Origin: Thermaerobacter marianensis
Lineage (GTDB): Bacteria > Bacillota > Sulfobacillia > DVGY01
DNA length: 64,000 nucleotides
Direction of reading: 5' to 3'
Assembly (NCBI GenBank): GCA_020724425.1
Contig: DYGY01000005.1
Location: 1-64,000, forward strand
A program made the position numbers and the translations under genes. The notes beneath the pieces were generated by a model. The model was not told where the DNA came from. It made no database searches and saw only the letters and a program-made list of their open reading frames with translations. How positions within the stretch are numbered: the stretch's first letter is position 1; each line of letters begins with the position of its first letter. Shown here in pieces: positions 8,896 to 18,648 of this stretch.

Positions 8896-11277
8896 ATGAG
8901 CCTTAAAGAGAAGGCTAAAGAGCTAGTTACTCAGATGACCTTGGAAGAAAAGGCAGGTCTTTGTTCGGGTTATGATTCCTGGTCTTTAAAGGGTATTAAA
9001 CCTCTGGGTTTACCTTCAGTTATGGTTGCTGATGGTCCCCACGGGTTAAGGAAACAGGTGGACTCCTCAGACCATTTAGGTCTAAATGATAGTGTTCCTG
9101 CTACTTGTTTCCCTACTGCTAGCAGCCTGGCCTGTAGTTTTGATAGGGAATTGCTCTATGAGATTGGCAAAGCCTTAGGGGAGGAGTGTCAAGAAGAACA
9201 GGTTGCTGTACTGTTAGGTCCTGGAATTAATCAGAAGAGAAGTCCTTTGTGTGGTCGCAATTTTGAGTATTTCAGCGAGGATCCTCTCTTAAGTGGTGAG
9301 TTAGGAGCAAGCTGGATTCAGGGTGTGCAAAGTCAGAGAGTGGGTACCTCATTAAAGCATTTTGCTGTTAACAATCAGGAAAAGAAGCGTATGACAGTTG
9401 ATGCAATTGTGGATGAAAGGGCTCTAAGGGAGACATATCTTAAGGCCTTTGAGATTGCTATTAAAAAAGGCAAACCCTGGACTGTTATGAGTGCCTACAA
9501 TCGGGTTAATGGTTCATATTGCAGTGAAAGTGTTTTTCTTCTAGAGAAGGTGTTGAGAGAAGAATGGGGTTTTGAAGGCCTGGTGGTAAGTGACTGGGGA
9601 GCTACCAATGATAGAGTGGCAGGTCTTCTTTTTGGTTTGGATCTAGAGATGCCGGGTAATGGAGGCTATAATGATCGTCAAATAGTTGAAGCGGTAGAGA
9701 AAGGTATCCTACCAGAGGAAGTCTTGGATGTCAGTGCCTGTCGGGTTACAGAGTTAGTCCTTAAAGCTAAAGAGAACTCAGTTAAAGGTTTCAAGTATGA
9801 TAGAGAAGCTCATCATCAGCTAGCGGTTAGAGCAGCAGAAGAATCTGCAGTGTTGTTAAAGAATATAGATAATATTCTGCCAGGGAACTTCAATCAGAAT
9901 GCAGCTATCGTTGGTGTATTTGCTAAAGAGCCAAGATATCAGGGATCAGGGAGTTCTAAAGTTAAACCCTTCAGGTTAGATAATGCCTGGGATGCTTTGA
10001 CTGAAGCTGGTTTAAGAGCAGAATATGCCAGTGGATATTCTCTAGATAATCATTGTGTGGATGAACATTTGCTAACGGAAGCATGTAGGGTTGCTCAAGA
10101 CAAGGACATCGTATATGTTTTTGTTGGGTTGCCCGATTCCTATGAATCTGAAGGGTTTGACAGGAAAGATCTTTCTTTACCTGAGAGTCATAACAGGTTA
10201 GTTGAGGAACTAGTGACAGTTAATCAGAACATAGTGGTAGTTCTTCTTTGTGGTGCTCCGGTGGAATTACCTTGGGCAGATAAGGTTAAGGCTATTCTTC
10301 TTGGCTATCTTGGCGGCCAGGGAGGAGGTAGAGCTATTGCTAATCTGTTGATGGGTAAAGCTATTCCCTCTGGAAAGCTTGCAGAAACCTGGCCGGTTTG
10401 CTTAGAAGATACCCCTTCTTATCAGCATTTCCCGGGTGATAAGGATACTGTGGAGTACAGGGAAAGCATTTTTGTCGGTTATCGCTACTACAACACATTT
10501 GCCGTTGAGGTTCGGTATCCTTTTGGTCATGGACTTTCCTATTCCAGTTTTGCATATTCAGATATGGAGATTGACAAGAAGGACAAAGTTACTGTGTCCT
10601 TTACTATAAAGAACATCGGTAACTACAAGGCTAGAGAGATTGCCCAAGTATATGTTTCCTCTAACAATGATAGAGTGTTTCGGCCTGCCAAGGAACTACG
10701 GGGGTTCAAGAAGGTTCTCTTAGAGCCAGGTCAAAGTACGCGAGTATCTGTTGTTCTTAATCATTCCGCTTTTGCATACTACAATACGCTGATTAAGGAC
10801 TGGTATGTTAAGAGCGGTACTTATACGATCATGGTAGGTCCTTCAAGTACAGTGTTTCCATTGACAACCACAGTACAGATAAATAGTCCTAGGAGAGCAG
10901 AGCCTGACTATCTTGAGAATACATCAGGGTATTTTAATGGTAAGTTTTCTAGGGAAGAGTTTGCTGTTCTGTATGGTCTGCCGTTACCTGAGGGGAATAG
11001 GGTTAAAGCCTATCCCTTTGATATTAATGATACTCTCCATGATGTAGAGGTAACTTTTTTTGGCAGGCTTTTTGTGTGGGTAACTAAAAAGGTTGCTCTT
11101 AGAATGGCTAAAGATAAAGAAACTAAGAAGATGGTAGCCAGTATGTTACCTGATCTCCCTATTCGGGCAATTATGTTCATGGGTGGTAAGACTGTTCCAC
11201 CCATGAAGATTGAAGGGATATTAGACTTGATTAACAAGAGATACCTTAAAGGAATCCAGAAGATTCTAAGGGGTTAA
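8896..11277 (+). CDS. Beta-glucosidase, glycoside hydrolase family 3
   Basis: 793 residues from ATG 8896 with AAGAGGTGAG as ribosome site. No signal peptide, so it probably acts in the cytoplasm on imported beta-glucosides or oligosaccharides. The N-terminal TIM-barrel domain (about 1-290) shows VADGPHGLR, KHFAVNNQE and VVSDWGA, with Asp about 233 the likely nucleophile. The alpha/beta sandwich domain (about 320-540) carries YESEGFDRKDLSLP, whose Glu (about 418) is the candidate acid/base. A fibronectin-III-like domain (SFTIKNIGNYKAREIAQVYV, about 570-660) follows, then a C-terminal extension common in clostridial members. Full length. No sugar transporter adjoins it. Confidence 0.9.
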   Translation: MSLKEKAKELVTQMTLEEKAGLCSGYDSWSLKGIKPLGLPSVMVADGPHGLRKQVDSSDHLGLNDSVPATCFPTASSLACSFDRELLYEIGKALGEECQEEQVAVLLGPGINQKRSPLCGRNFEYFSEDPLLSGELGASWIQGVQSQRVGTSLKHFAVNNQEKKRMTVDAIVDERALRETYLKAFEIAIKKGKPWTVMSAYNRVNGSYCSESVFLLEKVLREEWGFEGLVVSDWGATNDRVAGLLFGLDLEMPGNGGYNDRQIVEAVEKGILPEEVLDVSACRVTELVLKAKENSVKGFKYDREAHHQLAVRAAEESAVLLKNIDNILPGNFNQNAAIVGVFAKEPRYQGSGSSKVKPFRLDNAWDALTEAGLRAEYASGYSLDNHCVDEHLLTEACRVAQDKDIVYVFVGLPDSYESEGFDRKDLSLPESHNRLVEELVTVNQNIVVVLLCGAPVELPWADKVKAILLGYLGGQGGGRAIANLLMGKAIPSGKLAETWPVCLEDTPSYQHFPGDKDTVEYRESIFVGYRYYNTFAVEVRYPFGHGLSYSSFAYSDMEIDKKDKVTVSFTIKNIGNYKAREIAQVYVSSNNDRVFRPAKELRGFKKVLLEPGQSTRVSVVLNHSAFAYYNTLIKDWYVKSGTYTIMVGPSSTVFPLTTTVQINSPRRAEPDYLENTSGYFNGKFSREEFAVLYGLPLPEGNRVKAYPFDINDTLHDVEVTFFGRLFVWVTKKVALRMAKDKETKKMVASMLPDLPIRAIMFMGGKTVPPMKIEGILDLINKRYLKGIQKILRG

Positions 11278-11367
11278 TGTTGAAAGGATGGGAAGCTGTC
11301 TGTTCTAGTGGTGCTTTAGGGTGGTTTTTGGTGCGAAACTGTAAGTATGGAAGAAACCCCTTCTTCA

Positions 11368-12741
11368 TCATTTGTTAACTAAAAGGGAGAGTTGCAGCAG
11401 TTCTCTCTTATTAGAAACATTAAGTTTGCTGTAGATCTTTTTGGTGTGAGTCTTAACCGTATTTTCGCTGATATTTAGCATGTCAGCTATTTGTTTGTTG
11501 GTATACCCCTGGATAAGGAGTTCTGCCACTTCAGTTTCCCGTTTACTTAAGAGTTCTGTTTGGGGTAGTTGTAAAGCTAGAGGGTTCTTTTCTAAAGGAG
11601 TCTCTGATAAGGAAGATATTTTGCTGCCCAGATCCTTTTCAACTACCTGATTCAGTAAGTGCATGAGCATAAGTGATATAAAGATGATACTTACAGAGAA
11701 TACTGCTGATATTAGATAAGCATTATCCATTTTTGCAAGTATTTGAACGCCAATTAGCCCTCCAGCGAAGACTCCAAAAAGGTTTGCCAGAAAGGCATAC
11801 CCGGTAATCTTCAAGGGTCGACCGTAGATAGAAGCGATGAGGCCAAATAGAGTCCAGAGGACCAAATCCATCATTGCCCAGCCTGCCTGAAGGAGTGTAT
11901 CGGTAAGGAAATAGCTATAAAGGTTTTCGGTAAGCAGACCAAAGGAAAGGTATGCCAATCCTAAGAGAGAGGTACCTATGAAGACATGAAACATAAGTGG
12001 TATCTTCTGACCTAAGAAGAACAGTAGCAAGAGGACAGTTAGGTAGGGAAGGATACCATAGTAGATTGAATACTCAGGAAACAGTGTGTTGAATGAGGGT
12101 GCTATGGCATGAAAAGACAGGCCGTCATTGATATTAATTAGAAAAAGAAACAAACAGGTGATAAAGATTAGTTTTGTGGGAAACGGTCTATTCTTTAAGG
12201 GTATTTCTATAGGTTGGGTTATAGTGGTTCTTGATGAAGCTAATAGGCTTGCTCCTAGGATCAGTTCTAATAGTATCAAAATGCTAGAGGTAGGTAACCA
12301 GGTAAGAATATTCAGGATGTAATAGATAATATTTCCTGTAAAGATGACTAGGGCCATCACTTGGAGTTTCTGTTGGATTGGGATTTCCATGGTGTAGAAG
12401 TAGCTCCACGAGATTATATAGAGAACACTAGCGATTCCCATTAGTGCTAGAACAGGATACCAGTATGTTGGTGGAATTAGAAAAAGGATTAGTGTACCAA
12501 TCATAGAGACGATTAGGCTCCAGGTCATTAAGGACTTGGAGTATTTTTCTTCTATTGAAAAAAAAGAGTACCCTATTAGGAATAGGACAGGTATAGCAGT
12601 ATAGGTTAGGCTATACGAAGCAATGGCAAGGTCATAGGGGGCCAGTAGTTGTTCTAGAAGGGGCCCGTTATAGGGAAAGGAGAGAAGCCAACCTAAGAAT
12701 AGACCATAGGATAAGATTATTGGCACATAGCGTTTTTGCAT
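11368..12741 (-). CDS. Membrane-bound LuxR-type transcription regulator (12-TM MFS-like sensor + HTH)
   Basis: 457 residues from ATG at 12741, with AGGAGAG eight bases upstream. About 380 residues form roughly twelve hydrophobic helices resembling an MFS fold. The C-terminus (about 392-450) is a textbook LuxR/GerE helix-turn-helix: LSKRETEVAELLIQGYTNKQ followed by IADMLNISENTVKTH. Such one-component regulators are thought to sense through the membrane domain; no ligand is known. The gene is divergent from the large SLH protein, and two adjacent palindromes lie just upstream of its own promoter, so self-control and control of the surface protein are both plausible. Confidence 0.85.
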   Translation of the reverse strand: MQKRYVPIILSYGLFLGWLLSFPYNGPLLEQLLAPYDLAIASYSLTYTAIPVLFLIGYSFFSIEEKYSKSLMTWSLIVSMIGTLILFLIPPTYWYPVLALMGIASVLYIISWSYFYTMEIPIQQKLQVMALVIFTGNIIYYILNILTWLPTSSILILLELILGASLLASSRTTITQPIEIPLKNRPFPTKLIFITCLFLFLININDGLSFHAIAPSFNTLFPEYSIYYGILPYLTVLLLLFFLGQKIPLMFHVFIGTSLLGLAYLSFGLLTENLYSYFLTDTLLQAGWAMMDLVLWTLFGLIASIYGRPLKITGYAFLANLFGVFAGGLIGVQILAKMDNAYLISAVFSVSIIFISLMLMHLLNQVVEKDLGSKISSLSETPLEKNPLALQLPQTELLSKRETEVAELLIQGYTNKQIADMLNISENTVKTHTKKIYSKLNVSNKRELLQLSLLVNK

Positions 12742-12779
12742 GCAATTCTCTCCTACTCTTTATTCTATGGACATAATTT

Positions 12780-12809
12780 ATTGTACAGTATCTTTATCTC
12801 TATAAGCAA
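12780..12809 (-). promoter_or_regulatory. Candidate sigma-A promoter of the LuxR-type gene
   Basis: On the minus strand, TTGCTT (12809-12804) and TACAAT (12785-12780) are separated by 18 bases. The start codon lies about 38 bases further on. Confidence 0.45.
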
Positions 12810-12810
12810 T

Positions 12811-12845
12811 GATATTGCATGCAATATCACCCCTTAGGGGTGATA
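12811..12845. promoter_or_regulatory. Two abutting perfect palindromes, candidate operator
   Basis: GATATTGCATGCAATATC (12811-12828) is an uninterrupted 18-bp palindrome. It overlaps by a few bases TATCACCCC-TTA-GGGGTGATA (12825-12845). They sit next to the -35 of the luxR-type promoter and about 95 bases before the SLH gene. LuxR-type HTH dimers usually bind dyads of about 18-20 bp, so the first is a good operator candidate; the assignment is inference. Confidence 0.45.
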
Positions 12846-12937
12846 CCCGGATTCATGAATGAAAGATAGAATGAATGTGAGAGTGGTGTACATAATAAGC
12901 ATGGGCATTTTGCTTTTAAAGAAAGGGAGGAAAGTTC

Positions 12938-15900
12938 ATGATTCATAAAAGGAAGTTTGTTTCTATAATTCTCGTATTTTTTTTGTTTTTGACTTTGGTT
13001 ACTGTGGTTATGGCTCAGCCGGGTGATCTTGAAGGGCATTGGGCTAAGGAACAGATTAACTCTTGGTCTTCTTCAGGGCTAATATCTGGATATCCTGATG
13101 GGACATTTAGGCCGGAAGGATATATCTCAAGAGCTGAGTTTTTCACTTTGATTAATAGGGTATTTGGCTTGGAGGATAGGGAGATAGTAAATTTTTCTGA
13201 TGTTCCTACGGATGCCTGGTATTATGATGAGATAGCTAAGGCTGTAGCTGCTGGTTATGTTTCTGGTTATCCTGATGGCACAATTAGGCCTCATAATTAC
13301 ATTACCAGACAGGAAGCGGCTGTGGTTGTTGCTAGAGCATTTGCTTTGGAAGGGAGTTCTATAGCAAGCTTTACTGATTCAAAAGCTATTGCTTCCTGGG
13401 CTAGTGATGCAGTGGGTGTTTTATATGAAAAAGATATTCTTAAGGGATATCCTGATGGGAGTTTTGGTCCTAACAATAATATTAAGCGAGCTGAAACAGT
13501 AGCATTGTTAAGCAATGCTGGTGGAAATATTTATACATCTCCAGGCAGTTATACTGAGGATACTAAAGGGAATGTGGTTATTAATACAGGTGGGGTTATC
13601 TTAAAAAATATGACTATCGGTGGTGACCTCTATTTAGCACAGGGTATTGGTGATGGGGATGTAACTCTTGAGGGAGTTACTGTACAAGGGGTGACCTATG
13701 TCTGGGGTGGTGGAGAAGAGTCTATCTATTTTAGGAATTCTAGACTTAGGGATATGGTGATTAATAGGTCTTTGAGTTCTGTTCGAGTTGTAGCAGAGGG
13801 GAATACTCTGATTACTGGTGTTACACGGGTGGACTCGGGTGTAAAGCTTGAGTCAAAGGATACTTCTGAGATAGCTTTCAAGGAACTTGAGATTTCTGAG
13901 AGGATTCCTAGTAGTGCTTCAGTACAACTAGCAGGTCATTTTGGTAATGTGACGCTAAGGAATGCGGCTATGGTTAGCGTTGCTCCAGGATCTCTTGTAA
14001 ATAGGGTTGTTGTAACTGAATCTGCTCAGGGAGCTAGGATTGAATCTAGTGCTCGCCTTCAGGTTGAAGTACAAGCAGAGAATGTTTTTGTAAATAATCA
14101 AAGCTTTTCATCAGGGCAAGAGGTTAGTGTATCTGATGGTGGTTTTACTACAATATCAGCACCTCCTAGACCTAGCGTTACAGTTGTTGAGGTTAGTTCA
14201 GTTGGTGTTGAACCAAGTACCATGACTTTAGATGCTGGTGGAGCAACAGGTACCTTGATTGCTAGTATAGAGCCTGGTAATGCAACAAATAAGGGGATTG
14301 AATGGACTTCAAGTCATCCGGAAGTAGCTACTGTGGTAGATGGGATAGTTACTCCATTATCTGCAGGTACTACTACAATTATGGTGACATCTTTGGCTAA
14401 TGAGAATATTGTTGCTAGTTGTATTGTAACTGTAGATGAGTTTGCTGGAGGAGTTGGAACACTAGAGGATCCTTACAGGGTAGCTTCAGCAGTACAGCTT
14501 AATAGTGTGCGTAACTATTTAGATGCCCATTTTATATTGGTTGAAGATATTAATCTATCCCTCTATTCTACTGGTGAGGGATGGGAACCTATAGGGACAT
14601 CATATGAAAATGCATTTATGGGTACTTTTGATGGTAATGGGTACTCAATTGAGAACTTAACTATTGACAGTGTTAACTATGATAGCTTTGGTCTTTTTGG
14701 TTATGTTAGAGGAGCAAGTATTGAGAATGTAACTCTTTTGGATGTGGATATAACCGGGAGAACCTCTGACTCTTTGAGAAGAGAAGAAACTCGGATAGGT
14801 TCGTTAGTTGGCTATAACAGAGAAGGAACTGTGAAGAACAGTTCGGCTACCGGGGTTGTCCGGGGAGAAAGAAACTCACAGGTAGGTGGGTTAGTAGGGT
14901 ATAACTCTGCTGGTCTAATTGAGGCTTCTTTTGCAGATGTGCTGGTTATTAGTGAGGGTCAGGCTGGGGGTCTAATTGGTAATAACTCTTCAAGTGCTTT
15001 GAGTATACACAATAGCTATGCTACTGGTGATGTCGAAGGCTACCAGCATGTTGGTGGTTTGGTTGGTCGTAATTCTGGGGAGATTCAGTCTAGTTATGCT
15101 ACAGGGCAGGTTAGAGGATATACACAAGTTGGTGGTTTAGTTGGAGGAACTGACCATAGAAATATTAGATCTTCCTATGCTACTGGAAATGTAGTTGGAA
15201 ATGAGTATGTGGGCGGTCTTATTGGTTATAACAATAGCTCGAAGATATATGATAGCTATGCTAGCGGTAGTGTAACGGGTGGCTATGTTGTGGGTGGCTT
15301 GATTGGCTATAACTATAGCTGGAACACCTATATTGAGAACTGTTATGCTGTTGGTGCAGTTTTAGGTGAAGGTAGTCATGTGGGTGGATTGCTTGGGATG
15401 AACTATAAAGATGAGGCTCTGATTGTATCTAGTTATTATGACTTAGCGACAACCGGGCAGACTGATCTTTCTAAGGGTGAAAGAAGGACTTCTGATCAGA
15501 TGGTTGATATAGATAATTTCAATGGCTGGGATTTTGAGAACACTTGGCAGATTGCTGGTGGGTATCCCTATCTAAAATGGCAGGCTAATAATATTCCTGG
15601 TTTGCCAGAGTTGGATCCTAATAAGTATGTTAGTTTTGTGGCAGGTACCGGTGGCAGTGTTTCTAAGAGTAGTATAAGTGCTCTCTGGGGAACTACCCAT
15701 ACTATAACAGCTACTCCTGCTGAGGGATATCTATTCTTTAACTGGACGCAGAATGGTAGGGAGCTCTCTAGAGATGAAGCTTATACCTTTATGGTAACTG
15801 GTGATACAGAGATTAAGGCAAACTTTATGGAGAATCCATTTGCAGGTGGTTCTGGTACAGTACTTGATCCTTATCTAGTTGATACGGCTCTAGCTCTTGA

Positions 15901-16852
15901 TGCTGTTAGATACTATCTTGATAAGCATTTTAGACAGGTTGAGGATATTGATTTGATTGGGTATGATTGGGAACCAATTGGTGAAAAACCTGCCACATGG
16001 GAAGATAACTATAGGGCTTTTTCGGGTCAGTATGATGGTAATGGTAGGGTCATAACAAACCTTTCTATCAACAGACCTGATGAGGATTATGTGGGTCTCT
16101 TCTCTCAGGTTGATAGTACCGGGCAGTTAATGAATGTCTCTCTTAGAGATGTGTCTGTTCTGGGACATGATTATGTGGGATCATTGGCTGGAAGGAATCT
16201 GGGCAGTATTCTAGGTTCAAGTGCTATCGGTAGTGTAGAGGGTTATAGCTATGTAGGAGGACTTGTTGGTTCACAGAATGTTTTTGGGTTTGATCAGGGA
16301 GTAATTGAAGCGAGTTACACTTCTGGTTCTGTGTCTGGGTATAGTATTGTTGGAGGACTCTTAGGCTATAATTGGCAGGGTGGTAAGGTCTTAAAGAGTT
16401 TTTCTTCTGCTAATGTTGTTGGTGATTATTATGTCGGTGGGTTAGTTGGTCAGAGTTCCGCTAATAGTCCATACATGAATATAATTGAGAATTCTTATGC
16501 TACTGGCTCTGTGACAGGCAACAGAACGGTTGGTGGCCTTGTTGGATATCTTGGTAGGAGCTATGTCATTAATTCTTATGCTGTTGGAACGGTGTCGGGT
16601 GATACTGGTGAGCTAGGTGGATTAATAGGGTATACCTTTATAGTCGAAATAACTAACTCATATTATGATGTGGAGACTACCACTAAAGATAATTCTAAAG
16701 GTAGTGCTAGGACTACTCAAGAGATGATGCAGCAGTGGACCTTTAATAGCTGGGATTTTGAAAGCATATGGGAGATAGAGGAGGGTCTGTCCTATCCATA
16801 TTTAAGATGGCAGGAAGGCCTAAATATTCCCTATTCTAATCAGATGGATTAA
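12938..16852 (+). CDS. SLH-anchored surface protein with Big_2, InlB-type and two GLUG-repeat blocks
   Basis: 1304 residues from ATG 12938, with GGGAGG upstream. A signal peptide (about 1-27) precedes three SLH domains (about 30-195; HWAKEQINSW, GYPDGTFRP, GYPDGTIRP, GYPDGSFGP) for binding pyruvylated cell-wall polymer. A beta-rich region follows to about 420, then a Big_2 Ig-like domain (about 425-495), a GLUG block (about 585-830; many copies of VGGLVGYNS..SYATG), an InlB/Listeria-Bacteroides-like repeat (about 900-966), and a second GLUG block (about 1050-1235). The FAGG.GT..DPY module is present twice, so the second half probably arose by internal duplication. The likely role is adhesion or S-layer. 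Probably regulated by the divergent LuxR-type protein. Confidence 0.9.
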   Translation: MIHKRKFVSIILVFFLFLTLVTVVMAQPGDLEGHWAKEQINSWSSSGLISGYPDGTFRPEGYISRAEFFTLINRVFGLEDREIVNFSDVPTDAWYYDEIAKAVAAGYVSGYPDGTIRPHNYITRQEAAVVVARAFALEGSSIASFTDSKAIASWASDAVGVLYEKDILKGYPDGSFGPNNNIKRAETVALLSNAGGNIYTSPGSYTEDTKGNVVINTGGVILKNMTIGGDLYLAQGIGDGDVTLEGVTVQGVTYVWGGGEESIYFRNSRLRDMVINRSLSSVRVVAEGNTLITGVTRVDSGVKLESKDTSEIAFKELEISERIPSSASVQLAGHFGNVTLRNAAMVSVAPGSLVNRVVVTESAQGARIESSARLQVEVQAENVFVNNQSFSSGQEVSVSDGGFTTISAPPRPSVTVVEVSSVGVEPSTMTLDAGGATGTLIASIEPGNATNKGIEWTSSHPEVATVVDGIVTPLSAGTTTIMVTSLANENIVASCIVTVDEFAGGVGTLEDPYRVASAVQLNSVRNYLDAHFILVEDINLSLYSTGEGWEPIGTSYENAFMGTFDGNGYSIENLTIDSVNYDSFGLFGYVRGASIENVTLLDVDITGRTSDSLRREETRIGSLVGYNREGTVKNSSATGVVRGERNSQVGGLVGYNSAGLIEASFADVLVISEGQAGGLIGNNSSSALSIHNSYATGDVEGYQHVGGLVGRNSGEIQSSYATGQVRGYTQVGGLVGGTDHRNIRSSYATGNVVGNEYVGGLIGYNNSSKIYDSYASGSVTGGYVVGGLIGYNYSWNTYIENCYAVGAVLGEGSHVGGLLGMNYKDEALIVSSYYDLATTGQTDLSKGERRTSDQMVDIDNFNGWDFENTWQIAGGYPYLKWQANNIPGLPELDPNKYVSFVAGTGGSVSKSSISALWGTTHTITATPAEGYLFFNWTQNGRELSRDEAYTFMVTGDTEIKANFMENPFAGGSGTVLDPYLVDTALALDAVRYYLDKHFRQVEDIDLIGYDWEPIGEKPATWEDNYRAFSGQYDGNGRVITNLSINRPDEDYVGLFSQVDSTGQLMNVSLRDVSVLGHDYVGSLAGRNLGSILGSSAIGSVEGYSYVGGLVGSQNVFGFDQGVIEASYTSGSVSGYSIVGGLLGYNWQGGKVLKSFSSANVVGDYYVGGLVGQSSANSPYMNIIENSYATGSVTGNRTVGGLVGYLGRSYVINSYAVGTVSGDTGELGGLIGYTFIVEITNSYYDVETTTKDNSKGSARTTQEMMQQWTFNSWDFESIWEIEEGLSYPYLRWQEGLNIPYSNQMD

Positions 16853-16875
16853 CAAAGAAAAGCGGTATACAGCAA

Positions 16876-16915
16876 ATTACTGCAGTTACCCAGGCAGGGG
16901 GGTAACTGCAGTAAT
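16876..16915. terminator. Long perfect inverted repeat after the SLH gene
   Basis: ATTACTGCAGTTACCC and its exact complement form a 16-bp stem around AGGCAGGG, 23 bases after the stop. There is no T tract, so it may be an mRNA 3' stabiliser or a protein site rather than a simple terminator. Confidence 0.5.
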
Positions 16916-16992
16916 CATAAGAGGATATAGTTAGTTCAAATATACATGGTTTAGAATACTTGTAAAAGCATCAAAGAGAAATTGGCATTGAC

Positions 16993-17023
16993 AGATTCCT
17001 GGCACTTTTTGTGCCAGGAATCT
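16993..17023 (-). terminator. Terminator hairpin for the XRE-like gene
   Basis: AGATTCCTGGCAC-TTTTT-GTGCCAGGAATCT is a perfect 13-bp stem directly after the stop codon of the minus-strand gene. The T tract is poor on both strands. Confidence 0.6.
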
Positions 17024-18493
17024 CTATCTAAGTTCCTTAATTAGGCTTCTGATAAGAGATAAGCTTTTTTTCTCCCCTGTTGAAATTGTTTGTAGGTAGT
17101 CCCAGAAGGCTGCTGTCATGTTGCTTTCATTGATGGCAAAAATTATGGAGGGAATAGAGGTTTTGGCAGCAATTATCCCGATATCCTCCTTTATGTATAA
17201 CATATAGTTTGTGGCTTCTTGATTTTCAATATATATGTGGTAGTTCTCATAGGTTTCTGTCAGATATAGTACGTTTTCTAAGTGCTCTCTGAATTGCTCT
17301 TTAGTATAGTAGATGGGGTCTGTATTTAGTATATCTGAGAAGTTTATTAATACATTACCACTTTGTATTTCATCAACCTCTGGTAAGGTGATAAACTCGA
17401 TGTGTTGCTGATTTTTCAGTCTGTTTTTAAAATTTCTAATGCGAGATTCTTGAAATGCCAAGAGGTTTTCTCTATCTTTTGTATCAGGCAGAATTCTTTC
17501 TGCAACGGATAGGGGTATAGTGATATTGGAAAGATTGTTGCTTCTAAGAATACTTGTGCCGGCTTCGTTTTCAAATTCAATGAGGGTTGTAAGCCAGGCA
17601 TCTCTGGTATTTGGGGTGAAAATCTGCATCAGAGGACGACAGAGAGAAAGAAAGCTCCGAAATTCTTCTGTCATTGCCTTAAGTATTTGCTTATCAGTGT
17701 ATAGGAAGTTGACAGTGTTTGTAGGGTTATTGCCTACGGAGTTTGATGTCAGGGCAACAGTATTTGGAGCTATGAACAGGGTACGTCTAAATACCCCATC
17801 CCGGACTTTGGGGTAGTGGTATGGTTCAATAGCTCCGGTCATATAGATAGGGAGCCATTCTCTAATTGCTGAAAGCATTTGGTCAAGGTTACGATTGACA
17901 GTGTGAATTATCTTAATCCTATTACCTTTCATAATGACCTGGGCTAGCAGAGTTGACCATTTTTGAGTGAAGTTAGGATCGCCTGTTAGCCACTCCAAGT
18001 CTTCATCGCTGTATAGGAGCAGAGTTTGGGATTGGTCTGAACTCAATGTTAGTAGCAGGAAGTTAGTAACGGCATCTCTTTTCCCTTGAGTTCCGTAGAA
18101 TACGTTCTGAGATAGATCTGCTTCTCCAAGTTCAATCTCAACTGTTGGCCTCCTAAAGTGGAAGTGGGTAACTTGGTTGAGAAAGTCTTGAATTGTGTTC
18201 TCTGACTCTTGTTCCTGTAACCATTTGTACAGGAGTTCTGACAATTCTTCTTCAGTTTGTTTCTCTTGAAGGTTTAGGGTTTTGTAGATAGTTTCTTTTT
18301 GATAGGTTGCTTGACTATTTCTTGAGAAGTATATGGCCATTGCTTTGAGATAGTTCTCTTTTCTTGAGGGTTTTCTCTTTCCGTGCCTTAGACGGCTGAC
18401 AAAGGAAGGGTCAAGGGAACAGCTTTTTGCTAATGCACTGTTCGATGTGTTGGTTATCTTCATAAGGAATTCTAACTTTTCATTGAATCTCAT
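17024..18493 (-). CDS. XRE-like HTH protein with large unknown C-terminal domain
   Basis: 489 residues from ATG at 18493, with AAAGGAGAGG upstream. Residues about 5-55 look like a Cro/XRE helix-turn-helix (SNSALAKSCSLDPSFVSRLR). The remaining 430 residues have no signal peptide or clear membrane segment and no motif I recognise; the middle has regularly spaced hydrophobic strands suggesting one or two folded alpha/beta domains. It is probably a one-component regulator with a ligand-binding domain. It is divergent from a 98-residue ORF, with small palindromes in between. An exact family and target cannot be given. Confidence 0.6.
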   Translation of the reverse strand: MRFNEKLEFLMKITNTSNSALAKSCSLDPSFVSRLRHGKRKPSRKENYLKAMAIYFSRNSQATYQKETIYKTLNLQEKQTEEELSELLYKWLQEQESENTIQDFLNQVTHFHFRRPTVEIELGEADLSQNVFYGTQGKRDAVTNFLLLTLSSDQSQTLLLYSDEDLEWLTGDPNFTQKWSTLLAQVIMKGNRIKIIHTVNRNLDQMLSAIREWLPIYMTGAIEPYHYPKVRDGVFRRTLFIAPNTVALTSNSVGNNPTNTVNFLYTDKQILKAMTEEFRSFLSLCRPLMQIFTPNTRDAWLTTLIEFENEAGTSILRSNNLSNITIPLSVAERILPDTKDRENLLAFQESRIRNFKNRLKNQQHIEFITLPEVDEIQSGNVLINFSDILNTDPIYYTKEQFREHLENVLYLTETYENYHIYIENQEATNYMLYIKEDIGIIAAKTSIPSIIFAINESNMTAAFWDYLQTISTGEKKSLSLIRSLIKELR

Positions 18494-18554
18494 AGTTTTC
18501 CTCTCCTTTAGGGAAAGTATATTACGGAGTTAGATGTTTTGACAATGCAACAGG

Positions 18555-18585
18555 CATGATTCATGTCATTATTTTGGCAGTGCCA
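18555..18585. promoter_or_regulatory. Two short palindromes between divergent genes
   Basis: CATGA-T-TCATG (18555-18565) and TGGCA-G-TGCCA (18575-18585) lie in the 155-bp gap between the XRE-like gene and the 98-residue ORF. They are possible operator half-sites, but the repeats are short. Confidence 0.25.
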
Positions 18586-18648
18586 TGTTAGGAGAAGTGT
18601 TTTATCTGTGGTTGGCACTTGGTATAGTGTAGTTAGAGGTGGTTTGAT

